Assembly (NCBI GenBank): GCA_035371485.1
Contig: DAOOWV010000014.1
Coordinates: forward strand, 1 to 24,080
Length of the DNA stretch: 24,080 bases
Direction: 5' to 3'
Origin: DAOOWV01 sp035371485
Lineage (GTDB): Bacteria; Patescibacteriota; Dojkabacteria; JAFGLO01
Shown: in pieces, positions 1-8,022 of the stretch
Layout of the letters: the number at the start of each line of letters is the position of its first letter
Position numbering within the stretch: position 1 is the stretch's first letter
Notes under the pieces: model-generated
What the model was told of the DNA's origin: nothing
The model's database searches: none
What the model saw: the letters and a program-made list of their open reading frames with translations, nothing else
Position numbers and translations under genes: made by a program

Positions 1-1
1 T

Positions 2-157
2 GTTCATGTACAAACTTTTGGATTAATAATGTTGCCAACATTATTATTAACTTTACTAACTGCTTTCAAAATAGACGAAAAAATCAAAAAGAAGCAATAT
101 AATTCAATATATCAAATCGTATTACTATTAACTGGATTCAAACTTTTCTTCGCATAA
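2..157 (+). CDS. C-terminal end of a membrane protein (partial, runs off left edge)
   Basis: An open frame from the window edge to TAA at 155-157 encodes 51 residues. Two hydrophobic stretches (LIMLPTLLLTLLTAF and IVLLLTGFKLFFA) flank a short charged loop rich in Lys, which fits the last two membrane segments of a polytopic protein. The frame is uninterrupted and the next gene starts about 90 bases later on the same strand. The family cannot be named from this tail. An ATG at 29 could in principle start a 42-residue membrane peptide, but the frame is open upstream of it. Confidence 0.5.
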   Translation, partial: VHVQTFGLIMLPTLLLTLLTAFKIDEKIKKKQYNSIYQIVLLLTGFKLFFA

Positions 158-246
158 AATTTAAACCGTATAGTTCATTTGTGTAAACCCAATCAGTTCA
201 AATATGTTAATATATACCAACCAATCATTTTACTCTTAAAATAACA

Positions 247-1030
247 ATGGTCAAGTTGATACAGATATATGATGGAATATCAATGCGATTTAGGAAGAGA
301 CAATATGAAAAGTTAGACCCCCAAAAGATAAAATTGTATAAAGCTGACAATATTAACCACTTATTCAAATCCTATGAGGATACTCATGTTCCAGAGGGAT
401 ACTCAGTTTTATTCTGGAATAAAAAATATAATTATGTAGACCATATTGCAATATTTCCTACACAAAAAAACAAATATTTTCGACATGGATCTTTTACATG
501 CAACTCCTCCACCTATTGGTGAAGCCAATGGTATTATGAGTGAGTTTTCAGGAGTAAGAAATGTCAGTTTAAGAACTTTCTTAACAACAAATGACACATA
601 TTCAAGAATTATTATAGGAAAACCTTATCAAGCCACAAATGAACAGATTACTTTATCTGCACAACTCGCAAGAGAAATACTTGAAACAGGAAAGCTAAAT
701 AATAAATACTGTTTTTATTTTCTAATAAACAACCCATTCGTATTTATAAAGTCAGTAAATTATGCGAATTATTCAAACATAAAATTGGATAATCCATTAT
801 TAAGCTCTTATAAAATCACTGGAAAATTAAACGGGTGGCAAAACACCTATTGCGGTGATCTAGTTGGTAAAATATATGAAAAAGCAAAAATAAGTAACTT
901 ACCTCAAATTAATATACTTGGGTTCAAAAAATATAGAAGTTCTACTTTTTACGAAAACTATAGAAAAAATAATAGCATATCCTTTATACTAAGCTGGGAA
1001 GAAAACCCCCATGAAATGATGAAATATTAA
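247..1030 (+). pseudogene. Permuted papain-fold (YiiX/LRAT/NlpC-P60-like) hydrolase, frameshifted
   Basis: Two overlapping plus-strand frames (247-522 and about 446-1030) make one protein of about 260 residues. The first ends in YVDHIAIFPTQK, the His-containing strand of permuted NlpC/P60-like enzymes. The second continues with LLHATPPPIGEANG, GVRNVSLRTF and NTYCGDLVGKIYEKA, where the Cys-plus-helix motif resembles the nucleophile region of YiiX-like proteins. His before Cys is the circularly permuted order. Members cleave or transfer amide or ester bonds, often on lipids or cell-wall peptides; the substrate here is unknown. The frame changes by +1 near the A7 tract at 464-470; removing one A restores a continuous reading (PTQK then TNIFDMD). 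No Shine-Dalgarno sequence is obvious before the ATG. The gene may be a pseudogene, a slippage-rescued gene or a sequencing error. Confidence 0.6.
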
Positions 1031-1072
1031 GTTTTGAACTTAAAACTCATAAACGGAAATACTTATCACCTA

Positions 1073-1547
1073 TCATTTATTACTTATTACTTTTTTAAAC
1101 AATTCCATATTATCACTCATTAACATATCTCCACTCTCATTAAAAAATTTGATTGCATTTTCATATTTATTATGATAACCAACAACTGAATAACCTTTTG
1201 ATCTAAAATAACTAATATCTATTTTTCTATAAACTGGATGCAAAATATTTGCACCGTACTCTTTCAGACGTTTCAAGATTGCTTCATTTGTAAAAGTCCC
1301 AAGTGATAATAGGCATTTTGAGATTCAAAAAATATTCGGATTCAACATTTTTTACCAATTGAATCTTACCATCAAATCTTGTGGTTACAGGATCGTGAAA
1401 TACAATTAATTTGTTGTCTTTGGTTCTGTGAACATCAATCTCAGCATGGGTTGCACCCCATCTATAAGCTTCAAGGATAGCTTCTAGAGTATTTTCCGTA
1501 AAAATTCTATTTGCACCTCTGTGAGCTATTAATATTTTACTATTCAT
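1073..1547 (-). pseudogene. Glycerophosphodiester phosphodiesterase (GDPD), internally deleted and frameshifted
   Basis: The N-terminal frame (1284-1547) has the GDPD signature: IAHRGAN, then ENTLEA, then HAEIDVHRTKD and LIVFHDP, giving the catalytic His and the metal-binding Glu/Asp. It stops at TGA after 87 residues. A second frame (from about 1310 down to 1073) carries the family's C-terminal part (LKRLKEYGANILHPVYRKID, then YSVVGYHN, then a degenerate end). Together they give about 155 residues against a usual 230-250. The segment between the 'MP' that normally precedes the middle of the barrel and LLSLGTFTNEAI is missing, so the gene has lost roughly 80-90 codons as well as its frame. 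The intact enzyme would hydrolyse glycerophosphodiesters to glycerol-3-phosphate and an alcohol. It is almost surely inactive here. Confidence 0.75.
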
Positions 1548-1716
1548 GGTTCTTTATAAGAAATAATCAACTCAATTATAACACAGAAAAAGCAAACACA
1601 CCTTAAACTAATACTCAAAAGAACATGACGTCATTATTAGTATCAACAAAATATAAAAAACACGAATATAAAGAACTGTACAATTAATAATATACTAAAT
1701 TCCCTCAATTATATTA

Positions 1717-4401
1717 ATGAAAAAAATATATCTAATAATTTTATTAACAATACTTTTCTGGATTTCATTTTCACAAAAAGTATTTGCGGAAACAGCGAAT
1801 ATTCCATTGACACAGGACACGTATATTCAAAGTGGTTATATTAACAACAATTTATCAGATCAAAATATTATTTTTGTAGGATATGATGACAAATATGGTG
1901 GGCATCGAACAAGAACTTACCTTCAATTTGATATGCTAGCTATTAGAGCATTAATTCAAAATGATACAGGAAGACTTTTATCAGCAAAAATTAATCTCTA
2001 TCAAAATGAATCTCAAGCAAATAATACTTATCTAATAAAAATGTATGAAATATCAAAGGAATGGGATGAAACTTTGGTTACCTGGAAAAATCAACCTTTA
2101 ACACAAAATCTTATAAAGATACAACCAATTAGCAATAAAATTGAATGGAAAGAAATTGATATTACTGAATGGCTTATCAACATAATTAATGGACAATCAA
2201 CAGAATTTGGAATAGCTATAGTCGCAACTGATGAAGTAAGTCCTGGTGGATTATTTTGTTCAGCAACTTATTCCACGATTGCACAAAATAATGGTTGTAA
2301 TGACGATTATAAACCCTATATTTTATTGGAATATGAACCAAATTACCCTCCTATTCCTGGTGAAATAACTTCGCCAGAAAATAAGTATTCAACTAATAAA
2401 CATCTGATTGAATTTGAATGGACAGCGGGTAGTGACAATAATGGTGAAGAAATAACAGATTATATTGAGATATCACTTTCTCCTGAGTTTCATTATAAAA
2501 TATACGAATCACCTATTTATAATAATGAACCTCACCTTATTGAGCTTCAAGAGCATACAACTTATTATGCAAGAATCAAATATTTTGATGGAACATTTTC
2601 AAGCTATTCTAATATCGTAGAAATAGAAATAAAAAATACAGCCCCAAATGCAGGAAATATAATTAATCCTCTAAATGAAAGCATAATTAAAGATAATATA
2701 ATAGATTTTGAATGGCAAAATGGTAATGATCTGGAGGAGGATATTGTTACCAATACTCTAATCGTTTCAACAAATCCTGATTTTTCAGATCATGTAATTA
2801 TCGAGGAGTTACAACAACTTACAGGTTATCATACAGAATTAAATAACGGAACATATTATGCAAAAATAAGATATTTCGACAGGCATGAAGCCACATATTC
2901 TCCAACAATAAATTTTACAATTCAGACTTTACCCACCACTGTTTTGGAAAATTCAGATCCCTTACTATTACAACCTGAAACCACAACACAAAAACCTCAA
3001 ACAGAAATTCCCCCATCTATATCCAACACACCGTTACAAACTCCTATTATCTCGCTAAGATCAATAACTACCAATGAAGTTATTTTACAGGTTAAAGCAC
3101 AACCATACACGCAACTTATAATTAATTTATCAGGGAAATTATTACCTCCTATTAATTTAAGTGAACAAATTTCTGAGGTTAAAATAGCTCATAATTTTAT
3201 TCCAGGAATTGAGTATCAATTATTCGCATATCTTAAAGAAAATAATATATATAGTAAACCATCTGAATCAATTAAATTATATTTGCCACTAACTTCCGAA
3301 ATCGGAATCGGAACTGGAGATGAAAATTCTAAAAACCATATCAAAACCGATAATGGAAAATGTTATTTGGAAATTCATTTGGACCAAAATACTATAAGTG
3401 AGCTAAAATGTTCGATTCCATCACCAACGATAAATAAAATAACTGCCTCAGAAAATTACAATAAATTTATAGATCTATCAATAAATGGATCAATGTTTTC
3501 TAATATTGAAATCGAAATAAATTATTTAAAATGCAAGAAATATCCATGGTTTATCCCCAAATTTTTACAAAAGTGTAGAAATGAAGTTGTAGAAACCGAA
3601 AAAATAGTTATTTCTTCACCTAGAAGATCTTTAAGACTAATAGATTTCAATACAGGGCAAATTGAATGGGGATTAGTGAGTTTCGGTCCAGCAACGGGGG
3701 GTAACATATACCAATATAAACACCTACTAAAAGCTGAAAGCAAAAGCAAAAAACTACAAGTTGCAAATTTCATCCTTATTGAATTTAAACCCACCAAATA
3801 TAATAAATGGTTTAGCTATTACATATTAAGTAATAAATCAAATAGTTTTACAATTCCAGAAACTAAACGATTAGAAACTGTTCCTGATTCCAACAACCAA
3901 TATTTTGATTTCGTACTTGACCATTATCCCATAGTAACCCAATGGCATGGCGATACTGCATTTAGAAAGGATCACAGCGGAATTGACTTTGGGGTAAAAC
4001 TACAAAAAGTCTTTGCCCCAGCAGACGGAACAGTAAGATATGCTCAGTGGAATACATACGATGGAGAGTGTTACCAAGGAGGAAATACCATAAGAATTGA
4101 ACATCCAAACGGAATGTATTCTGTATATTTTCATTTAGATAATTACCTCAATAAAGATGAAAAAGAATTAAAAGTTGGAGATAAAGTAAATAAAGGAGAT
4201 TTGATAGGTTTAAGTGGAAATACAGGTTATTATAATTGCAAACCGCTTGGCTATCATTTACATTTTGAGTTAAGAAAAACCAAAGATCGAGCAACTCACG
4301 TTAATCCTGTCCCATATGTAAACACAGATTGGACAAAAATAAAAACAGTTGCAAATAGTAAGAATGCATTAACAGGAGACAATCCACATCCAACTTATTA
4401 A
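1717..4401 (+). CDS. Secreted DNRLRE / Fn3-like / M23 (LytM) metallopeptidase
   Basis: The product has 894 residues. Residues 1-24 are a signal peptide (KKIY, hydrophobic core, VFAET). A DNRLRE-type beta domain follows (TQDTYIQSG ... TRTYLQFDM ... WKNQPLT), then two Fn3/Ig-like repeats at about 205-305 and 306-400 (each with YYA[RK]I[KR]YFD), a Pro/Thr-rich linker near 405-440, and a beta-rich middle region I cannot name. The C-terminal M23 domain (about 725-880) contains HSGIDFG (His753, Asp757) and HLHFE (His847, His849), the zinc ligands and catalytic His of LytM-type peptidoglycan endopeptidases. It probably cuts cell-wall cross-bridges at the outer face of the membrane. It heads a tight cluster with the next two genes. 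The frame is intact over 2.7 kb. Confidence 0.88.
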   Translation: MKKIYLIILLTILFWISFSQKVFAETANIPLTQDTYIQSGYINNNLSDQNIIFVGYDDKYGGHRTRTYLQFDMLAIRALIQNDTGRLLSAKINLYQNESQANNTYLIKMYEISKEWDETLVTWKNQPLTQNLIKIQPISNKIEWKEIDITEWLINIINGQSTEFGIAIVATDEVSPGGLFCSATYSTIAQNNGCNDDYKPYILLEYEPNYPPIPGEITSPENKYSTNKHLIEFEWTAGSDNNGEEITDYIEISLSPEFHYKIYESPIYNNEPHLIELQEHTTYYARIKYFDGTFSSYSNIVEIEIKNTAPNAGNIINPLNESIIKDNIIDFEWQNGNDLEEDIVTNTLIVSTNPDFSDHVIIEELQQLTGYHTELNNGTYYAKIRYFDRHEATYSPTINFTIQTLPTTVLENSDPLLLQPETTTQKPQTEIPPSISNTPLQTPIISLRSITTNEVILQVKAQPYTQLIINLSGKLLPPINLSEQISEVKIAHNFIPGIEYQLFAYLKENNIYSKPSESIKLYLPLTSEIGIGTGDENSKNHIKTDNGKCYLEIHLDQNTISELKCSIPSPTINKITASENYNKFIDLSINGSMFSNIEIEINYLKCKKYPWFIPKFLQKCRNEVVETEKIVISSPRRSLRLIDFNTGQIEWGLVSFGPATGGNIYQYKHLLKAESKSKKLQVANFILIEFKPTKYNKWFSYYILSNKSNSFTIPETKRLETVPDSNNQYFDFVLDHYPIVTQWHGDTAFRKDHSGIDFGVKLQKVFAPADGTVRYAQWNTYDGECYQGGNTIRIEHPNGMYSVYFHLDNYLNKDEKELKVGDKVNKGDLIGLSGNTGYYNCKPLGYHLHFELRKTKDRATHVNPVPYVNTDWTKIKTVANSKNALTGDNPHPTY

Positions 4402-4409
4402 TTAACCAA

Positions 4410-4610
4410 TTGTCGTTTGTGGTAAATAAAAAGAATTTAAAAGTACTTTTAGAAATTAACTTAAGATATATTTACGGATCTCTAAGAGGAAATTTCAGGA
4501 AAAATATCAAACGATGGGTAAATTTATTTGTTGATTTTCCCATCGTTCAACTGTCGATTGGATTCATAATTGGAACAATAATCTCGTATATTATTTTAAA
4601 CAATCTTTAA
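4410..4610 (+). CDS. Small single-pass membrane protein
   Basis: This 66-residue ORF starts at TTG 4410 or GTG 4419; no ATG is available in frame. It has a basic N-terminal half (NFRKNIKRW) and one C-terminal membrane segment (VQLSIGFIIGTIISYIILNNL). Its TAA stop is followed immediately by the ATG of the next gene with no gap, and it begins 9 bases after the M23 gene, so translational coupling in one operon is likely. I do not recognise a family. The basic side should face the cytoplasm. Confidence 0.55.
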   Translation: MSFVVNKKNLKVLLEINLRYIYGSLRGNFRKNIKRWVNLFVDFPIVQLSIGFIIGTIISYIILNNL

Positions 4611-5645
4611 ATGTATTGTATTCAAAGTAAAATTGGCAACCCCACCAAACCAATTATTTTAGTCCTAATAACTTCAATGATTTTAGCAATATTTATTGGG
4701 TGCGTTTTTAAGTTTGCTCAAACTAAAGAAAACATACAAAAAACATCATCCATGCCTGAATTTTCACTCCTAGAAAATGTAAGTTTCAAAGGTTTTATAA
4801 ATAATTCAACAGTAATTCAAATTGAAAATATTCTTTATAGTTATCAATTCAATAAAAGAAAATACAGCAAAATTTTAACTGTACCTTCTAATCAAAAAGT
4901 AATAATTACCGACAATTATATATTAATGTTTGAACCAAACACATCATTTTCTCCCAAGGAAATATACACATATTCAAACGAAGTAGCCATATATAATAGT
5001 AAAGGTGAATTCCTTTATAAAATTATCGAAGAATTTTCATCATTATTTGTTCAAAACAATGTGTTGTACTCCGTAAAGTTTAACGAAATTACAAATCCAG
5101 AACAGGACATAAGTTCAATTAAAACATATAAATTAACTCCTACTGAATTTACTTTAGATAGGATTTATTCACTGCCATATGAAGTAATTCCAAAATCAGT
5201 TGGAAATAAAACTTATTTCTTTACTGAAAAATATAGAGAGCCAATAACTTATGAAATAGACCTCAACCAGCAAACAAATATTTCTGAAAAAAGTAATATT
5301 CTCACCCACACATTTCTATCAGACCAACCAATTTTAATAAATGGCAACTTATGTTATCTTTTGTCTATTGAAGAAACAAGTGAATTTTCTTGCGATGATC
5401 AAATTTTTAATCTTGATTTCAACCCAATAGCTGTCTCCCAAACGGATAACGAATTGTTCTTTATAATTGATAGTAGTTCAGAAAATATAAACTGGACCCT
5501 TCTCAATATTAGTGGGATAGAAAATAGCATGCAAATCATTGAGTTAAGTATTCCTTTCCCATTTTCCGGATTCGAATGCAAAGATGAGATATGTGCATTG
5601 TGGAATGATCAAACTATACTATTAATTAATAACAGCATGTTTTAA
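4611..5645 (+). CDS. Membrane-anchored beta-rich protein, unknown function
   Basis: The product has 344 residues. A hydrophobic segment at about 15-38 (PIILVLITSMILAIFIGCVF) is a signal anchor; the IGC within it is only a weak lipobox. The rest is extracytoplasmic and made of short beta strands and turns with recurring 'xxNxLYS/YxxxF' and 'YNSKGEFLYKI'-like patterns. These are suggestive of a propeller, but I cannot assign the family. It starts directly at the stop of the preceding small membrane gene, so the three genes 1717-5645 look like one envelope operon. Its 3' end overlaps the tail of the minus-strand M19 gene by 24 bases. Confidence 0.65.
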   Translation: MYCIQSKIGNPTKPIILVLITSMILAIFIGCVFKFAQTKENIQKTSSMPEFSLLENVSFKGFINNSTVIQIENILYSYQFNKRKYSKILTVPSNQKVIITDNYILMFEPNTSFSPKEIYTYSNEVAIYNSKGEFLYKIIEEFSSLFVQNNVLYSVKFNEITNPEQDISSIKTYKLTPTEFTLDRIYSLPYEVIPKSVGNKTYFFTEKYREPITYEIDLNQQTNISEKSNILTHTFLSDQPILINGNLCYLLSIEETSEFSCDDQIFNLDFNPIAVSQTDNELFFIIDSSSENINWTLLNISGIENSMQIIELSIPFPFSGFECKDEICALWNDQTILLINNSMF

Positions 5646-6571
5646 AAATCTAAATACATTCTGAAAAACCAATTTATTAATAATCTCATTTCCCAGATTT
5701 TCCGATAATTTCGTAATTAGATTTTTATATTTTGAAACATCCTCAATTCCATATATCAACTCATCCATACTCATACCATCAAAATCACTCCCAAAAGAAA
5801 TATTATCTGCACCTATTAATTCAACTCCCTTACAACATGGTTTGCTAAATCTTCAATTTGATTCCCACCAATAAAATCAGATATAAATGCAATACCAATT
5901 AAGCCTCTTCTTCTGCGTATTTCATTTGCAACTTCCAGTCGAATATTTCGCTTGTAATTGTTCAATTCAAATATTGCAGTATGACTATTGATTATCCTAC
6001 CATCATATTTTTTTATAATTGCCAAATCAACCGAAGACTCAGTATGTGCAAGATCAATAACAATATCATTTTGATAACATACTTTTAGAAATTCCATTCC
6101 TAAGGAACTAACATTATTATCTGTAAACAAATTGCTTTTATAATTCCACAATGGTGCTATAACCCTTACATCGTTGGCGATTAATTCATACAAAAAATCA
6201 AGATCCTTCAATGCTTTGAGAAAATACACCCCCTCTAATCCAATAAACAAACCCTTATTATTTCTTGCTATAGAATGATTATTTTTAATTATCTTGAACT
6301 CTGAATTACGTGCAAACTCATTAATAACTTTTATATGTTGCCCTATTTCAAATTTTTGATCTATCGGCAAATATACCCTCTCGTCCTTAGTAAAACCAAT
6401 AGGACACATAAAAGCTCCAAACAGGGCGAGATCCGAGGATCTCGCCCTGAAAATATCAAACTGATTAGGTATATTGCCCACAGAGAATCCATTAATTAAG
6501 GGATCTTTTCCCAAGATATGTATTGCATCAGATAAGCCAATATGTAAATCAGCTACTTTATTTATATTCAT
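5622..6571 (-). pseudogene. Peptidase family M19 (membrane/renal dipeptidase-like), frameshifted
   Basis: The first frame (5816-6571, 251 residues) shows M19 landmarks: ADLHIGLSDAI at the N-terminus, FIGLEG with the metal-bridging Glu, VIDLAHTES and INSHTAI with the two later ligand His, and RRGLIGIAF. It then stops. In another frame the family's next motif continues at once: KGVELIGADNISFGSDFDGM, with the substrate-side Asp of GSDFDG, then a normal C-terminus ending at TAA 5622-5624. A single missing base near GTAAGGGAG (about 5830-5834) explains the break; the restored length is about 315 residues, normal for the family. The usual HxD ligand pair at the N-terminus is HIG here, so one zinc ligand looks lost. 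M19 enzymes hydrolyse dipeptides. It lies 13 bases after the upstream unrecognised gene. Confidence 0.75.
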
Positions 6572-6584
6572 AAGATTTATGTTA

Positions 6585-7479
6585 TCAAATTATTAAAGGA
6601 CCACTCCAATCCGTTCCATTTTTTGAAGGAGTAATTATTGGAGCGCAAAATCCTTGAAATTTCATTCCAATTGACCACAAATCCATCAAACCCATTGCAA
6701 AAGGAAGTTCCATCTCGGCATTAATTAACAACAATGGACCATTATTATGTTCTCTAAGGTGTTGTCTGACCATTGCGTTCATAACGGCTCCATCGGCTAA
6801 ATACAATGTAGATAAGAAAGTAACTCTATCGCGGATAGTTTTTAAGCCTGTAGCATCCATCCTTCTTTCAGGGTAAGCTCAAACTCCATCTAAATTTTGC
6901 CAAAATCTAAACATTGCCTGTCCTTCAAATGTTGTTGGACATAATGCTTTCTTATAAGATTCAGCAAACATGGCTTTATGATCTACTTCCGTTAATTGAC
7001 CAAGTGCCGATTGTTGAAGCATTACACTTGTACGATGTGGTACTCTTGTTCCTTTAATAGCATTTCTATTAACAATACCCTGCAACGTACTTTCTATTCT
7101 GTTCAAACATTGTATTACTAACATCAACCCATGATTTCTCAACAATATCAGATACAATAATTAATGTGTTCGTCGAAATACCATGTTCATCAAATAATAA
7201 ACGTAACTCATTAAGGTCAACACCGAAAAATTGTTCGATTCTTGGAAGGCTATCATCCATCGGCAATATTGTTCTTTCGCCATCCTCACCTATTCCCCAA
7301 TTCGGACAAATAATTGAAGCCATGTTTATTGTTGGAGAATCCATAGTCAAAGCCTCACGTAAAACAAGATCTATCATTTCGGGGTTCATTATCGGAATTC
7401 CTGGATTCTGTAAATTAATTATTTCGTTACGAACAGTTTCAATTTTTGATCTTAGTCCGTTATCAAATTCATCTTCCAT
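6585..7479 (-). pseudogene. Unrecognised gene downstream of the T-box leader, broken by a frameshift and an in-frame TGA
   Basis: Three open stretches form one reading of about 295 residues: 7479 down to about 7090, then, after a +1 shift near GAATAGAAAGTACG (about 7083-7095), 7090 to 6882, then, in the same frame after a TGA at 6879-6881, down to 6585. Landmarks are ICPNWGIGEDGERTILPMDD, RIEQFFGVDLNELRLLFDEHG, RVPHRTSVMLQQSALGQ, FEGQAMFRFWQNLDGV[TGA]AYPERRMDATG and LLLINAEMELPFAMG. There is no signal peptide or membrane segment, so the product is likely cytoplasmic. I do not recognise the family. It is the first sizeable gene after the T-box and Tyr-rich leader, and it sits 13 bases upstream of the M19 peptidase, suggesting a role in amino-acid or peptide metabolism (inference). 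Confidence 0.55.
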
Positions 7480-7502
7480 TTTATTAAAGTAATAATTTAT
7501 AT

Positions 7503-7530
7503 AAAAAAGCCCTCCATCTCTGGAAGGCTT
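7503..7530 (-). terminator. Intrinsic terminator / attenuator just upstream of the unrecognised gene
   Basis: Reading leftward, AAGCCTTCC (7530-7522), a 6-base loop and GGAGGGCTT (7515-7507, one G-U pair) are followed by TTTTTTAT. This is a textbook Rho-independent terminator, and it lies about 24 bases before the ATG at 7479. It would stop transcripts from the T-box promoter before the gene, so it is best read as an attenuator controlled by the short ORF upstream. The loop-side CAGAGA can instead pair with TCTCTG at the end of that ORF. Confidence 0.75.
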
Positions 7531-7559
7531 TCAAATTTCAATAAATAATTTAAAATACC

Positions 7560-7640
7560 TCACAGAGAATAGAATAATTTATATAAATAGAGATAACTTC
7601 TTAATGGATCAAATTGTTTTAAATCAATCATTTTTATCAT
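7560..7640 (-). CDS. Candidate Tyr-rich leader peptide (26 residues)
   Basis: A minus-strand ORF runs from ATG 7640 (alternative ATG 7631) to TGA 7562-7560, between the T-box terminator and the second terminator. It ends in RSYLYLYKLFYSL: four Tyr and four Leu in 13 residues. The last two sense codons (TCTCTG, 7568-7563) are complementary to CAGAGA inside the downstream terminator. This fits ribosome-mediated attenuation: stalling at Tyr codons leaves TCTCTG free to disrupt the terminator, while a ribosome at the stop masks it. The 6-bp pairing is short and could be chance. The ORF could also be the truncated start of a former structural gene. Confidence 0.4.
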   Translation of the reverse strand: MIKMIDLKQFDPLRSYLYLYKLFYSL

Positions 7641-7671
7641 ATTTTTATCCAACTAAACTTTATCTTTTATA

Positions 7672-7979
7672 TGCAAAACGCCCCTGTACGAGATATCGTA
7701 AGGACAAAATTAATCGTGTCCTTACACGTACAGGGGCGTTTCTATAATCTTATAGATCGCATTACCACCCTATTTATCCGCCAATGGCGGACCTCATTAC
7801 AGACACTTAAAAAAATGTCCTTTCGCTATCACGGAGCGAACCCGGCAAAACTTACTCCCAAATTAGTTTCAGTCTACAACTCCAGAGGGTATTTCATATT
7901 AATTTCTACGGAAGTATCACTCCAATCAACTTCTCTCACTGTGTCACAAAATTAATACTACTATTTCTCTATCACAGTT
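7672..7979 (-). promoter_or_regulatory. T-box riboswitch leader
   Basis: On the minus strand the T-box sequence AGGGTGGTAATGCG (7771-7758) matches the consensus AGGGUGGNACCGCG, with UGGU to pair with a tRNA ending ACCA. Its GCG and AGGG pair with ACGCCCCT (7739-7732), enclosing the 7-base bulge UGGUAAU, which is the antiterminator geometry. The same ACGCCCCT is the 5' arm of a 15-bp terminator (arms 7741-7727 and 7690-7676, plus an inner 9-bp helix) followed by TTTT. A perfect TCCGCC/GGCGGA hairpin (7791-7777) stands where Stem III belongs. The distal part has AGTAGTA near the 5' end and GAAATACCCTCTGGAGT, like the 3' side of Stem I. The specifier is in GAAATACCC: by register AAU, AUA or UAC. 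The U in UGGU requires discriminator A, which I think favours Tyr or Ile. It controls the genes starting at 7640/7479. Confidence 0.85.
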
Positions 7980-7993
7980 TTTACAATACATAT

Positions 7994-8022
7994 ATTATAA
8001 CAGTTTAATAACAAAAAAACAA
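7994..8022 (-). promoter_or_regulatory. Promoter of the T-box leader
   Basis: Reading leftward, TTGTTT (8022-8017), a 17-base spacer and a perfect TATAAT (7999-7994). Initiation near 7987 would place the start only a few bases before the predicted Stem I, as expected for a T-box transcript. The -35 region overlaps the T-tract of the sortase terminator. Confidence 0.7.

Noticed and set aside
464..471. Programmed -1 frameshift at A AAA AAC in the permuted-papain gene
   Set aside because: The heptamer is in the correct phase for a -1 shift, but the downstream frame requires +1 (or -2), so classical -1 slippage would not join the frames.
6879..6881. TGA read as Gly (as in some CPR lineages), Trp or selenocysteine
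   Set aside because: TGA ends proS, the FKBP gene and the sortase at expected positions, TGG is used for Trp, and no selenocysteine-insertion hairpin or Cys-equivalent context is visible.
7671..7955. 94-codon plus-strand ORF across the T-box region
   Set aside because: It is antisense to the leader RNA, its sequence is explained by the palindromic terminator and stem elements, and it has no protein-like signature.
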